DNA of 64,000 nt, taken from positions 1-64,000 of the forward strand of contig JAIUOE010000002.1 of the NCBI GenBank assembly GCA_020161395.1, in the 5' to 3' direction. Shown here piece after piece: positions 8,423 to 16,538 of the stretch (position 1 is its first letter; every line of letters starts with the position of its first letter). The position numbers and the translations under genes were made by a program. The DNA comes from Bacteroidota bacterium. GTDB taxonomy: Bacteria > Bacteroidota > Ignavibacteria > Ignavibacteriales > Ignavibacteriaceae. Below the pieces are notes generated by a model. The model was given only the letters and a program-made list of their open reading frames with translations, made no database searches and was not told the origin of the DNA.

Positions 8423-8614
8423 TCAGTTCCAGGCGGCGTACGACAATATCTTGATGAAAACCAGAAGCGATACCGAGGCAACACCCAACCATGTGAGTTT
8501 GCGTACCAGTTTCTCTCTTTTTCTGTTTTTCAGATAAAGTTTATCGTATTCTGAATTGTCGGCGATGTAATCACCGCTCTTGACATCCCAGTTGTAATAT
8601 TGATTTTGTTTCAA
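8423..8614 (-). CDS. Small single-helix membrane protein, second copy
   Basis: The second member of the small membrane family (see 2074-2268): YYNW, GDYI, YDKLY, then one helix with ASVSLLVF and KIL. I place the start at a TTG (8614) because it has an AGGA site 6-7 nt upstream and because the product then aligns end to end, 63 residues without gaps, with the first copy. A GTG at 8644 overlapping the upstream stop would add ten residues but has no ribosome binding site. It lies 26 bp after the stop of the 8641-10980 cargo gene and before a terminator. The function is unknown; an inner-membrane helper of a specific cargo type is a guess from position. Confidence 0.75.
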   Translation of the reverse strand: MKQNQYYNWDVKSGDYIADNSEYDKLYLKNRKREKLVRKLTWLGVASVSLLVFIKILSYAAWN

Positions 8615-8640
8615 ATCTGTCCTTTTAGCATTTATTAAAA

Positions 8641-10980
8641 TCACTTTATTAAAATCATTTTTTTTATCGAACTGAAATCTCCAGCCTTTATCTCGTAGAA
8701 ATAAAGTCCGCTGGGGAGATTCTTAGCGTCGAACGACACTTCATGGTAACCGGCTTCCATTTGTCCGTTAAGAAGTGAAGCCACTTTTTCCCCTAGCGTG
8801 TTGAAAACATTCAGAACTACATTTCCATTTACCGGCATCGAGAAACGGATTATCGTCGATGGATTAAATGGATTGGGATAGTTCTGATACAACGCAAATG
8901 TTGTGGGATTAAGTTCCACTTCCACTTCAGGTGAGTACTCAAATGTACCATCATTGTCGATCTGTTTCAGTCTGTACTGAATTTTATTCCCGATCGCACC
9001 ATTGTCCACAAAACTGTAATACTTCGGAGAGTTCGCAGTTCCGTGTCCCTCAACAAATCCTATCTTGTCCCAGTTTCCTGAGACATTCCGTTCAACCTCA
9101 AAACCGTTGTTGTCAACTTCGGTCTTCGTCTCCCAGTTAAGGGTGACAGTCGAACCTTTAGCAGAAGCTGTGAAAGAGGTAAGTTCGACGGGAAGGGCGG
9201 TAGGCTCTCCACCTGTAAAATCAGAGAAAGAGGTCAGACCTGATGCAGTTAAAAAGTTTGATGTTGTATTGACAGTGCTGGCAGGTTGACTCCAACCGGT
9301 TCCGGCAGAAAACTTTCCAAGTTTTAAGTTCGCCTCATTAGCAGGTTCAGAAACATCAGCGTCAACATAATAGAATTCCACATCATAATTTGGCGAAGTT
9401 ATGCCGGAGGGAGTCAGAGTCCAGTATCTGTTTAAGAAAAGTGTACCGGGTCCTTTTTCCGGATGAGAGGTGTTCTTAACTTTCACACCGACATAAGCGG
9501 ATGAAAATGTTCCCGAATTTATAAGTAAAGTTACTGGAGAATATTCAACTGTGCCTGAGTTATCTCCCACAGGGAAAGTAAAAATGTCGGGAGCGGTAAA
9601 TACTTTCCGTAATTCGCCTCCACCACTAGCTATTATCATCTTGGTAGCCGAGGGTGAAGTAATGCTGAGACTGGTTAGTGTAAGATTGTTTGACCCAAGG
9701 TCCAAATTTCCCAAGGTCATATCAACCGTTGTTGCCGTAGTTGATTGGCTTAAAGTCACACCGGATGAATTGTTAATCTTTAATGTACCTGAAATGTTCG
9801 TCGGCAATGATGGGCCAGTTACCTGAGCACTAACCCCACTATACTCATAAATCCCACCAAAATTGTAAGTTCTGGTTCCTGTAACTTGAATATTTCCCGT
9901 GGAAGGAACATTAGATATACCATCAGGTGAACCTATTTTAAGGGTAGCTCCAGATGCTAAAGAAAAGGCTCCTGCACCGGTTACGGTATCTGTACCACAA
10001 TCAAGCGTCCCATTCACTGTCAAGGTACGACTAGTTGCAATAGGTAAATTGTTGTTTAATGTTAATGATTTCGAAGTGTTAACAGCCCAATTAATTCGAG
10101 TATTGGTTAATGTGCCAGAAGAAAATGTAAACTGTGACGAGGCACCATTAAAATTAATAGTACTCACGGTTGAATTCGCCAACAATGTTCCGCCACTAAT
10201 AGTCAAATTACCACCTATATTTAGGGTGCCAGCACCCGTAGAATTTGCAAGATCCAGAGTTCCTCCCGAGAGGAGTACATTTCCGGTTACTGCCATATCC
10301 ACTGTTGAAGAGCCACTCGAAAAATAAAATAAGCCACCCTCCACGGCCAGATTACCTCCTACAGTCACAGACTTGTTACCTGCTGAAGCTACAAGAGCAT
10401 GTCTAAAAGATCCACCACCCGTGGCTTTCACTGTAAGATTTCCTTGGACAGCAGTTAGGTTACCACCCCATCCAAAACTAGCGGCTGCACTTCCAACATT
10501 GATAATGAGATTGCCATAACCACTCCCACCAGGTGCTGAAGTTCCGGAAGGGTTAGCCTTTAACTCTATTGTACTACCGGAAGAGAAACTCTCTGTTCCT
10601 TGAAATAAAGTGGAACCAAGATTAACCGCTATATTAACAACACAGTTACTTCCATTATCCATCTGAAAAGTTGTGGCAGCAGCAAGTGTCACCGTGTGAC
10701 CTATAGTCAGCGTCCCCCCATCTTCGATCCAAAGTTTGCTATTAGTTCCGGAGATCGTCCAGGTATTGGATGTCGTCATATTATGACCGTTCTGAATCAC
10801 AAAAACATCACCGCTAGTGAAATTACCGGGAGTTGTTGGGCTGCCTAAACCATCTCGTGTCGATTTCCAGTTTGCGAGTGTGTTGGGAGCTACACTTCCC
10901 TGTGAATAATATGTAGCTGTCCACCCCTCAAAAGCGAGCAAAGATGTTATAAAAAGAAGTAAAGTAATATGTCTAAACAT
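8641..10980 (-). CDS. T9SS cargo protein with adhesin-like repeats
   Basis: A 779-residue surface protein. The ATG at 10980 has GGAGAG just upstream and begins a clean signal peptide (MFRH..., ending near EGWTA); a longer reading to 11037 would bury the signal. Residues about 30-500 are rich in G, S, T and N with short beta-repeat units (GTLT, GNLT, SGGTL), like beta-solenoid adhesins. The VELTSF linker starts near 595 and the T9SS sorting domain near 700, ending KMILIK. The linker and sorting domain closely resemble those of the 2284-5502 protein. Its leader region shares about 140 bp with that of the 11686-13044 gene. The small membrane protein gene follows. Confidence 0.87.
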   Translation of the reverse strand: MFRHITLLLFITSLLAFEGWTATYYSQGSVAPNTLANWKSTRDGLGSPTTPGNFTSGDVFVIQNGHNMTTSNTWTISGTNSKLWIEDGGTLTIGHTVTLAAATTFQMDNGSNCVVNIAVNLGSTLFQGTESFSSGSTIELKANPSGTSAPGGSGYGNLIINVGSAAASFGWGGNLTAVQGNLTVKATGGGSFRHALVASAGNKSVTVGGNLAVEGGLFYFSSGSSTVDMAVTGNVLLSGGTLDLANSTGAGTLNIGGNLTISGGTLLANSTVSTINFNGASSQFTFSSGTLTNTRINWAVNTSKSLTLNNNLPIATSRTLTVNGTLDCGTDTVTGAGAFSLASGATLKIGSPDGISNVPSTGNIQVTGTRTYNFGGIYEYSGVSAQVTGPSLPTNISGTLKINNSSGVTLSQSTTATTVDMTLGNLDLGSNNLTLTSLSITSPSATKMIIASGGGELRKVFTAPDIFTFPVGDNSGTVEYSPVTLLINSGTFSSAYVGVKVKNTSHPEKGPGTLFLNRYWTLTPSGITSPNYDVEFYYVDADVSEPANEANLKLGKFSAGTGWSQPASTVNTTSNFLTASGLTSFSDFTGGEPTALPVELTSFTASAKGSTVTLNWETKTEVDNNGFEVERNVSGNWDKIGFVEGHGTANSPKYYSFVDNGAIGNKIQYRLKQIDNDGTFEYSPEVEVELNPTTFALYQNYPNPFNPSTIIRFSMPVNGNVVLNVFNTLGEKVASLLNGQMEAGYHEVSFDAKNLPSGLYFYEIKAGDFSSIKKMILIK

Positions 10981-11096
10981 ATCTCTCCATTGTTTATTTG
11001 TGGATAAATATTTAAAATTTACATGAAAAGGTAACATCGGCTGTTTTAAGCAAATGTTAAGAAATGGTGTTTATGCCTGAAGAAAGAAGGAAAAAG

Positions 11097-11240
11097 AATA
11101 ATTTGCAGGTTAAAACCAAGGTTCGCGAAATTCTCCGTGACCGATGAACAGTAGAACTATAGTTTTGGGGGAAATGGGAGGGTAAATACCTCGTGCAGCG
11201 GCAACTATAACTGTCGGTCGTGTTTGGGAAAAAGCTCTTG
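11097..11240 (-). promoter_or_regulatory. Duplicated structured 5' leader element, copy 1
   Basis: About 140 bp nearly identical to 13158-13300. Read on the minus strand, GACCGA...CAGT...ATAGTT (near 11220-11202) can pair with AACTAT...ACTG...TCGGTC (near 11164-11139), forming a long imperfect stem over a C-rich interior. It lies between the likely promoter region and the start of the 8641-10980 cargo gene. It matches no riboswitch family I can name with confidence. Confidence 0.55.
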
Positions 11241-11522
11241 GTAAAAATACCCATTTTTTTAGTAGTATACAAAATTTATTTAATAGAAGTCGAATTTATT
11301 TCGTATAAAATTTGGCAATCTTTATACAAACAAGGGATATTGATTTTCTACCCATATGTCGCCACAAGGGCAATGGAGTATTGCAGACCTTTTTTTCTAC
11401 GAACATGTCACACGCCCGGGTGTGTTGATTTGGAAATTGATTTTTCTATCGTATGAAAGTTAAATCAATAGCATGGGGTTTTAACCCCATGAAAATAAAA
11501 AAAACCCATAGAATTAGAAAAT

Positions 11523-11568
11523 TTCCCTGCAGCACAATCGGGACAATTGTCGCTCCTTTTCCGAAATC
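11523..11568. repeat. Dispersed palindrome, copy 2
   Basis: ACAATCGGGACAATTGT followed by CGCTCCTTTTCCGAAATC, matching copies near 200 (inverted), 13395 and 52597. One arm has diverged. Confidence 0.65.
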
Positions 11569-11685
11569 TTAACAGAATACAGCTACAGTTTGTAGATAAT
11601 AGCATGAGCTTTTTTTTATTAACAGACCACCCCTCAGAGATTAGCTAACTAACAATTCATAAATCATAACTGAATCCATCTAAAA

Positions 11686-13044
11686 TCACTTCATTAAAAG
11701 CAATTTTCTGATCGCGATGAACTCTCCTGCACTGATCCTGTAGAAATATGGGCCGCTCGGAAGGGCTGCAGCATCGAAGGAGACTTCGTGAAAGCCGGCT
11801 TCCATCTGTCCGTTTAGTAGAGTTGAGACCTTCTCACCCAATGAGCTGAAGACATCGATCGTCACCAAACCGGCAACGGGTAGTGCGTAACGGATAACGG
11901 TTGCGGGATTGAACGGATTTGGATAATTCTGATATAACGCAAATGTTGTGGGTTTCAGTTCCACTTCCACCACAGGCGAGTACTCAAATGTACCGTCATT
12001 GTCAATCTGACGGAGTCTGTACTGAATTTTATTCCCGATTGCACTATTGTCCACAAAACTGTAGTACTTCGGCGAGTTCGCAGTACCGTGTCCCTCAACA
12101 AATCCGATCTTGTCCCAGTAACCGTTTGTGCTTCTCTCCACCTCAAATCCGTTGTTGTCAACTTCGGTCTTTGTCTCCCAGTTCAGGGTGACAGTAGATC
12201 CCTTCGCGGATGCTGTGAAGGAGGTCAATTCAACAGGCAGGATGCTTGTGGCTGTATTCGAATACACAAAATCGTCAAGAAAAATATTTGCAACATTACC
12301 TGTACTTGACTCACCGTAGAACATAAACGAATCCATATTCGCATTATTACCGATTCCCGCTTTTGCTAACTCATTTCCGACAAGTACTCCGTTAACCCAT
12401 AGATCATATTTATTTGCTGCGACGGTACCCGTACCGTAATCCATTGTTACAGCCGAGTTATTGGCAACTATATCAACTAAATAGTTATTTCCTTGCGCAA
12501 ATGGGGTGCCAGTTATACCGGTTGTTACCCAATTGCTACCAGTCCTTGTATTTGTGGTGATCGCACCACTTGCGCCAAATGTAAATCTCAATCCGACAAA
12601 AGTCTGAGTTCCGTCAAAAGAGGCAGTACTACTAAAAGTAGTTCCATCACCTAAAAAGAAAAACCAAATGCCACTTGCAGGTTCAGAATTGCCACTCGAA
12701 TTACCAAATCGCACTCTAAAGTTAAGCGTTGCAAATTTACCGGGTGTATAGTCGTAAATCGCAAATTTGTTTACAGACCCTGATGAAGAAGCTACACCTC
12801 TAAGACATGACCCTGTGCTAAACCCGCTAATGGTTGCTTGTGAATTAAAACTACCAGCAGCGGCGCCAATACGAATGTACCTGCTGCCACCACCTGTTTG
12901 CGGTGCCGGGGGGAATGTGGTATTGGTTCCAGCAGTGGTAATGCTCCAAACTTCAGTTCCAAAATTATAACTCCACGGTTGCCCCAACCCGTCAAATTCG
13001 AGGAAGGTCGTTATAAAAAGCATAAAGCCAATATGTTTAAACAT
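11686..13044 (-). CDS. T9SS cargo protein with lectin-like N-terminal domain
   Basis: A 452-residue surface protein. The ATG at 13044 follows AAAGGAGAG and starts a signal peptide (MFKH..., ending near GLGQ). Residues about 25-255 look like a concanavalin/LamG-type beta-sandwich (WFFFLGDG, FVGLRFTFG, YDLWVNGVLVG). The VELTSF linker is almost identical to that of the 8641 protein up to NYPNPFNP; after it the sorting domain diverges sharply (PATVIRYALP, DVFSSLGEKVS, end KLLLMK). No small membrane protein gene follows. Carbohydrate or surface binding is a plausible role from the fold, but I cannot confirm it. Confidence 0.87.
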   Translation of the reverse strand: MFKHIGFMLFITTFLEFDGLGQPWSYNFGTEVWSITTAGTNTTFPPAPQTGGGSRYIRIGAAAGSFNSQATISGFSTGSCLRGVASSSGSVNKFAIYDYTPGKFATLNFRVRFGNSSGNSEPASGIWFFFLGDGTTFSSTASFDGTQTFVGLRFTFGASGAITTNTRTGSNWVTTGITGTPFAQGNNYLVDIVANNSAVTMDYGTGTVAANKYDLWVNGVLVGNELAKAGIGNNANMDSFMFYGESSTGNVANIFLDDFVYSNTATSILPVELTSFTASAKGSTVTLNWETKTEVDNNGFEVERSTNGYWDKIGFVEGHGTANSPKYYSFVDNSAIGNKIQYRLRQIDNDGTFEYSPVVEVELKPTTFALYQNYPNPFNPATVIRYALPVAGLVTIDVFSSLGEKVSTLLNGQMEAGFHEVSFDAAALPSGPYFYRISAGEFIAIRKLLLMK

Positions 13045-13157
13045 ATCTCTCCTTTGATTTTTTGTGGATAAATAATTAAAATTCATATAAAAAAATAACA
13101 GTTGCAGTTTTTGCAATTGTTAGGAATGGGTGTTTTGCCCGCAGAAGATGGGAATAG

Positions 13158-13300
13158 AATAATTTACAGATTAAACCAAGGTTCGCGAAATTCTCCGTGA
13201 CCGATGAACAGTAGAACTATAGTTTTGGGGGAAACGGGAGGGGAAATACCTCGTGCAGCGGCAACTATAACTGTCGGTCATGTTCAGGAAAAAACTCTAC
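13158..13300 (-). promoter_or_regulatory. Duplicated structured 5' leader element, copy 2
   Basis: The second copy of the element at 11097-11240, with the same imperfect long stem on the minus strand. Here a good promoter lies just upstream, so the element would occupy roughly nucleotides 20-165 of a leader of about 280 nt. Confidence 0.6.
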
Positions 13301-13328
13301 ACAAAGATAATTTTTTTTTCGTATTATA

Positions 13329-13358
13329 CAAAATTAATTATTGTAAATACATAATCAA
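13329..13358 (-). promoter_or_regulatory. -33/-7 promoter of the 11686-13044 gene
   Basis: On the minus strand TTG (13358-13356), a 19-nt spacer and TAATTTTG (13336-13329). It places the start of transcription just before the structured leader element. Confidence 0.55.
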
Positions 13359-13394
13359 TTCGAATAATTTTCGCTGTGCTCGCAATGACCCGGA

Positions 13395-13444
13395 AATTTC
13401 CCTGCAGGACAATCGGGACGATTGTCGCTCCTTTTCCGAAATCA
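13395..13444. repeat. Dispersed palindrome, copy 3
   Basis: GACAATCGGGACGATTGTC followed by GCTCCTTTTCCGAAATC; it shares the preceding AATTTCCCTGCAG with copy 2. Confidence 0.7.
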
Positions 13445-13553
13445 TAACTGAATTCAAACCACATATCACTTGACAGAGGTAGGATAACTAATAAATCATA
13501 AATCATAAATCCTAATTAATTCCAGCTCATAGATCATAGTTCATCGTTCGTAG

Positions 13554-16397
13554 CTACTTGAGAAGGATCATCTTCTTCATCATCCTGAAATCGCCGGATT
13601 TCATCTCGTAGAAATAGACGCCGCTGTTCAGACCTGAAGCATCAAATTCAACTTTGTGGTCGCCTTGAGCCATGTAGCCGTTAACGAGTTGTGCAACTTT
13701 CTCCCCGAGGATGTTATAGATATTCAGGGTTACAGTTCCCGCTGACGGGATGCTGAAGCGAATCATGGTGTTAGGATTGAAAGGATTGGGATAGTTGTCA
13801 TACAATTTGTAATCGGTTATCAGGGTATTCAGTCCGTCATTTCCGATGGAATTAATCACACCCGGATAATATGCAGAAGAGACAATCCCCACAAGTCCAG
13901 TTGAACCAACGAGTGTACCTGTTCCGTTGTTCTTGCTTATTGCATACAAGTTTGCAGTTTCGGAGAGCATTCCTGTAAAGCCGAAAAGATTACCTGTTTC
14001 ATCGAAAAAGATGTCGCGCACGAGTTTGTTTGTACCGGTAAAACCAACTTTGACTGTATCACCCGTCCCGATGTTTACCTTTACAATCTGATCTTTACCG
14101 GAACCCAATGGCTTGTAGACAGCGGCGAAAAGCTGGTTGGTGAAAGGATCAAAAGCCATTGCATTGAGCGATGTCTTTACAGAATCGACCCGTATTGCAC
14201 TGTTTTGGGGTTCATCGTACCTGTAGAGCAGATTACGCTTTGAGAGCAGAAAGAGATTCCCGGAGGTGTCGAAAGCACAACTGAAAACCTCGGAAAGGTC
14301 AATCGTAGTTTTCGGATAAAGTTTCCCAGAATTTGCATCCATTTTGTGGAGAACTGTCCCCGCTCCCGAAGGCATTAAACCGTAAATCACACCCGTTTTA
14401 GGATGTGCAGCGATCGCAGTAAACGAAATGGCTCCGGATGTACCAAGAAGTGTTGCCTCCCCTGTCGATTTATTTATCGAGAATGTATTTCCGCTGTTGG
14501 TTGAATTGGTGACGACAAATATCTTTTGTTGTTCAGCCGGATTCAGATAATACGACTCAACCACGAGTGGAATCCTGTTGTCAGCGGGGTCATTATCAAG
14601 AATTACGAGCGTGTCTTTTAATATTCCCGCAACCTGAGGATCACAGACCACTTTTAGTTCCAGACTGTCGAATGAGGCAACTGTTGCAGGATATGTAGCG
14701 GGACCGAGCAGGGTAAAATTGGAATTTGATTTGTTAATTCCCGAGATCACCAATGGTTGTACACCCAGATTGATGAGTTGCACAGTAAGTGTATCCTTCT
14801 GAACCGCTCTCTCCATTGTGGCAAAATTGAGCGATGGTCTGTCGGTAAGAAGAGAAGCACCGGGCACCGGCATCATACGCACTTCCCCTATCCTGTTGCT
14901 CCAGGAATTTGAGGAAGAAACATATTCACTCATCATCCAAAAGGTCTCTCCCGAAGGGTCAAGTGACATACCGAGATAATCACCCCACCTGTTCCTTCCG
15001 CTGCCGTAGTCTTTTTGATACTGTCCCACGCCCGCCTGCAAACAGTATGCCTGAGTAAAGGAATTGGAGCCCGATTGTTTTCCGACATAATAAGCACTGA
15101 CATACTCCGACTGGCTGGATCTGCTGACGGTAAAAACGATATTCCCGCTCTTGTCGGTCATAATTGCCGGATAAAAATACCAGGTGTTCGCCGTCCCAAA
15201 TGTCAGTTGTTCCACTGGTGTGGCAGTGGAGGGATTCAATTTACACACTCTGACAGCAGAAAATGCACCGCTCGAAGGGTTGCGCGTGGAATGAGTCAAC
15301 CAGATAAAACCATCCCTGTACACAGGTTCGTTGGTCAGCTCGGGACCACTCGATTCGAGCAGAGCTCCACCGGGTTGCGATGCCTGTGGCGGATCACTGA
15401 ATGCTGTGACCGGGACTGCACTTCCCGTAAGTGAGGGAACACCCTGCTGATCGTATGTAATTTTATACAGAGCATAGGCATTAGACGAATAATATGGCAC
15501 ATGGACGAGATATGCCGTGTCCGCATTGTTGAAGTGAATAACCGGACGGATGTTGAAAACCCTCTGGCTGCTTCCGGGATACTTTACATCCCAGAAATCG
15601 TACCACTTGCAGGTATCGGTCGGATTATTGTAAATCTGATCTTTCTTTATCACTCTGATCTTTGCATAATCGAAATATCCACCAAAATTAAACTGATTTG
15701 AGGTAACATAAAAATTCACCGCATCGTATCCCACTCCCTGATAGTCACCCCAGTTGCTTGTAGTTGTATTCCCGTTCATATTCGATGGTAAAATCCAGTT
15801 TCTCCATGTACCGAGCGGATTTGAATCGTCGGAAACTGATATAAGAATTGAACCCGATTGTGGCAGATCCCTCTGATCGAGCCAGACCATAACCCACCTC
15901 TGAGCAAAATGATCGTAGACCACTTTCGGATCGAACGGATCAACCAAAAATGCAGAGAACCATGTGTTGGCACTGATCCTTTTCAAAAGATTTCCTTTTT
16001 TATCCCAAATACCAAAATCGGAATTAACTGTCCCCACGATATGATCGGGTCCGACAGCTACATGCGGATCGGGAGGAATTGAATTCGACTCGGTGTTTCC
16101 CTCAAAACTCTTAAGCAGGGCTACACCTCCCGCCTCTGCAGGATTTCCCCCTTCCCTGTAAATTTCCTTCTCCCCCGGAAGTTTTGCATCGGTAACAATC
16201 GACCAAGGCTCACCTTTGTATCTGATCTTGTTGCGAACAGTCTCAAATTTGGGTGAACGGACCACCGGCTGGTTCGTAAAAGAATTGGTACTTACATACA
16301 CACCGCTTGCGTATGATCCAACTGCGGGACCCTGTGCGGTCTGTGAATAAACGGTCGAAAATGCACAAAACAGCATAAAGAGGAGAAAATTCCTCAT
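13554..16397 (-). CDS. T9SS cargo protein, beta-propeller-like with anchor-D-type domain
   Basis: A 947-residue secreted protein. Signal peptide 1-19 (ending VYSQ). Residues about 90-520 include SNSIPPDPHVAVGPDHIVG and later repeated WD/GD-rich strands, resembling large surface proteins of the propeller type. Residues about 530-630 (LNFATMERA... to DNDPADNRIPLVV) look like the choice-of-anchor D / ASH-like domain. Residues about 650-840 form a second propeller-like part. The sorting domain starts with NYPNPFNPNT near 870 and ends KMILLK. GAGGTAAT precedes the ATG. It differs from the neighbouring cargo genes in lacking the VELTSF linker. Substrate unknown. Confidence 0.87.
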   Translation of the reverse strand: MRNFLLFMLFCAFSTVYSQTAQGPAVGSYASGVYVSTNSFTNQPVVRSPKFETVRNKIRYKGEPWSIVTDAKLPGEKEIYREGGNPAEAGGVALLKSFEGNTESNSIPPDPHVAVGPDHIVGTVNSDFGIWDKKGNLLKRISANTWFSAFLVDPFDPKVVYDHFAQRWVMVWLDQRDLPQSGSILISVSDDSNPLGTWRNWILPSNMNGNTTTSNWGDYQGVGYDAVNFYVTSNQFNFGGYFDYAKIRVIKKDQIYNNPTDTCKWYDFWDVKYPGSSQRVFNIRPVIHFNNADTAYLVHVPYYSSNAYALYKITYDQQGVPSLTGSAVPVTAFSDPPQASQPGGALLESSGPELTNEPVYRDGFIWLTHSTRNPSSGAFSAVRVCKLNPSTATPVEQLTFGTANTWYFYPAIMTDKSGNIVFTVSRSSQSEYVSAYYVGKQSGSNSFTQAYCLQAGVGQYQKDYGSGRNRWGDYLGMSLDPSGETFWMMSEYVSSSNSWSNRIGEVRMMPVPGASLLTDRPSLNFATMERAVQKDTLTVQLINLGVQPLVISGINKSNSNFTLLGPATYPATVASFDSLELKVVCDPQVAGILKDTLVILDNDPADNRIPLVVESYYLNPAEQQKIFVVTNSTNSGNTFSINKSTGEATLLGTSGAISFTAIAAHPKTGVIYGLMPSGAGTVLHKMDANSGKLYPKTTIDLSEVFSCAFDTSGNLFLLSKRNLLYRYDEPQNSAIRVDSVKTSLNAMAFDPFTNQLFAAVYKPLGSGKDQIVKVNIGTGDTVKVGFTGTNKLVRDIFFDETGNLFGFTGMLSETANLYAISKNNGTGTLVGSTGLVGIVSSAYYPGVINSIGNDGLNTLITDYKLYDNYPNPFNPNTMIRFSIPSAGTVTLNIYNILGEKVAQLVNGYMAQGDHKVEFDASGLNSGVYFYEMKSGDFRMMKKMILLK

Positions 16398-16470
16398 ATT
16401 ACCTCGAATATTAAATGTAATTGAAATTGGGGGAAAGAGTAAATTTAAATTTAACTATTTTAGTCTATAT

Positions 16471-16504
16471 AATTTTGATTAATTTTAACTGACTTTTGAG
16501 TCAA
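16471..16504 (+). promoter_or_regulatory. Possible -7 element and palindrome before the M24 peptidase gene
   Basis: TAATTTTG (16471-16478) matches the -7 pattern, but I see no clear -33. TGACTTTTGAGTCA (16491-16504) is a perfect inverted repeat just downstream and could be an operator. Confidence 0.35.
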
Positions 16505-16538
16505 AACGACCAACAACGATCATTAACCGGGATACAAC

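Larger units (their letters stand above)
10981..11685. other. Gene-free stretch: structured leader, palindromes
   Basis: It holds the leader of the cargo gene at 8641, including the duplicated structured element (11097-11240), a hairpin around CACACGCCCGGGTGTG (about 11409-11424), a 20-bp palindrome CATGGGGTTTTAACCCCATG (11472-11491), and the second copy of the dispersed palindrome (11531-11568). A TGTCGCC.CAAGGG segment near 11357 recurs near 52571. I see no gene. Confidence 0.65.
13045..13553. other. Gene-free stretch: promoter, structured leader, palindrome
   Basis: It holds the leader of the 11686 gene with the second structured element (13158-13300), its promoter (13329-13358), the third copy of the dispersed palindrome (13395-13444) and short ATCATAAATCATAAATC and TCATAGATCATAGTTCAT repeats (about 13494-13540) just after the stop of the next gene. 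I see no coding sequence. Confidence 0.65.

Noticed and set aside
11057-11272. Small gene inside the leader repeat (and 13204-13473 on the other strand)
   Set aside because: The frames are not conserved between the two copies of the leader, and neither has a ribosome binding site or a recognisable domain.
13158-13300. Plus-strand resemblance of the duplicated leader to a cobalamin riboswitch core (GGGAAA...GCAGCGGCAACTATAA)
   Set aside because: No gene follows on the plus strand at either copy, the genes it precedes lie on the minus strand, and the B12-box and outer stems are not convincing. A covariance-model search (Rfam cobalamin) would settle it.
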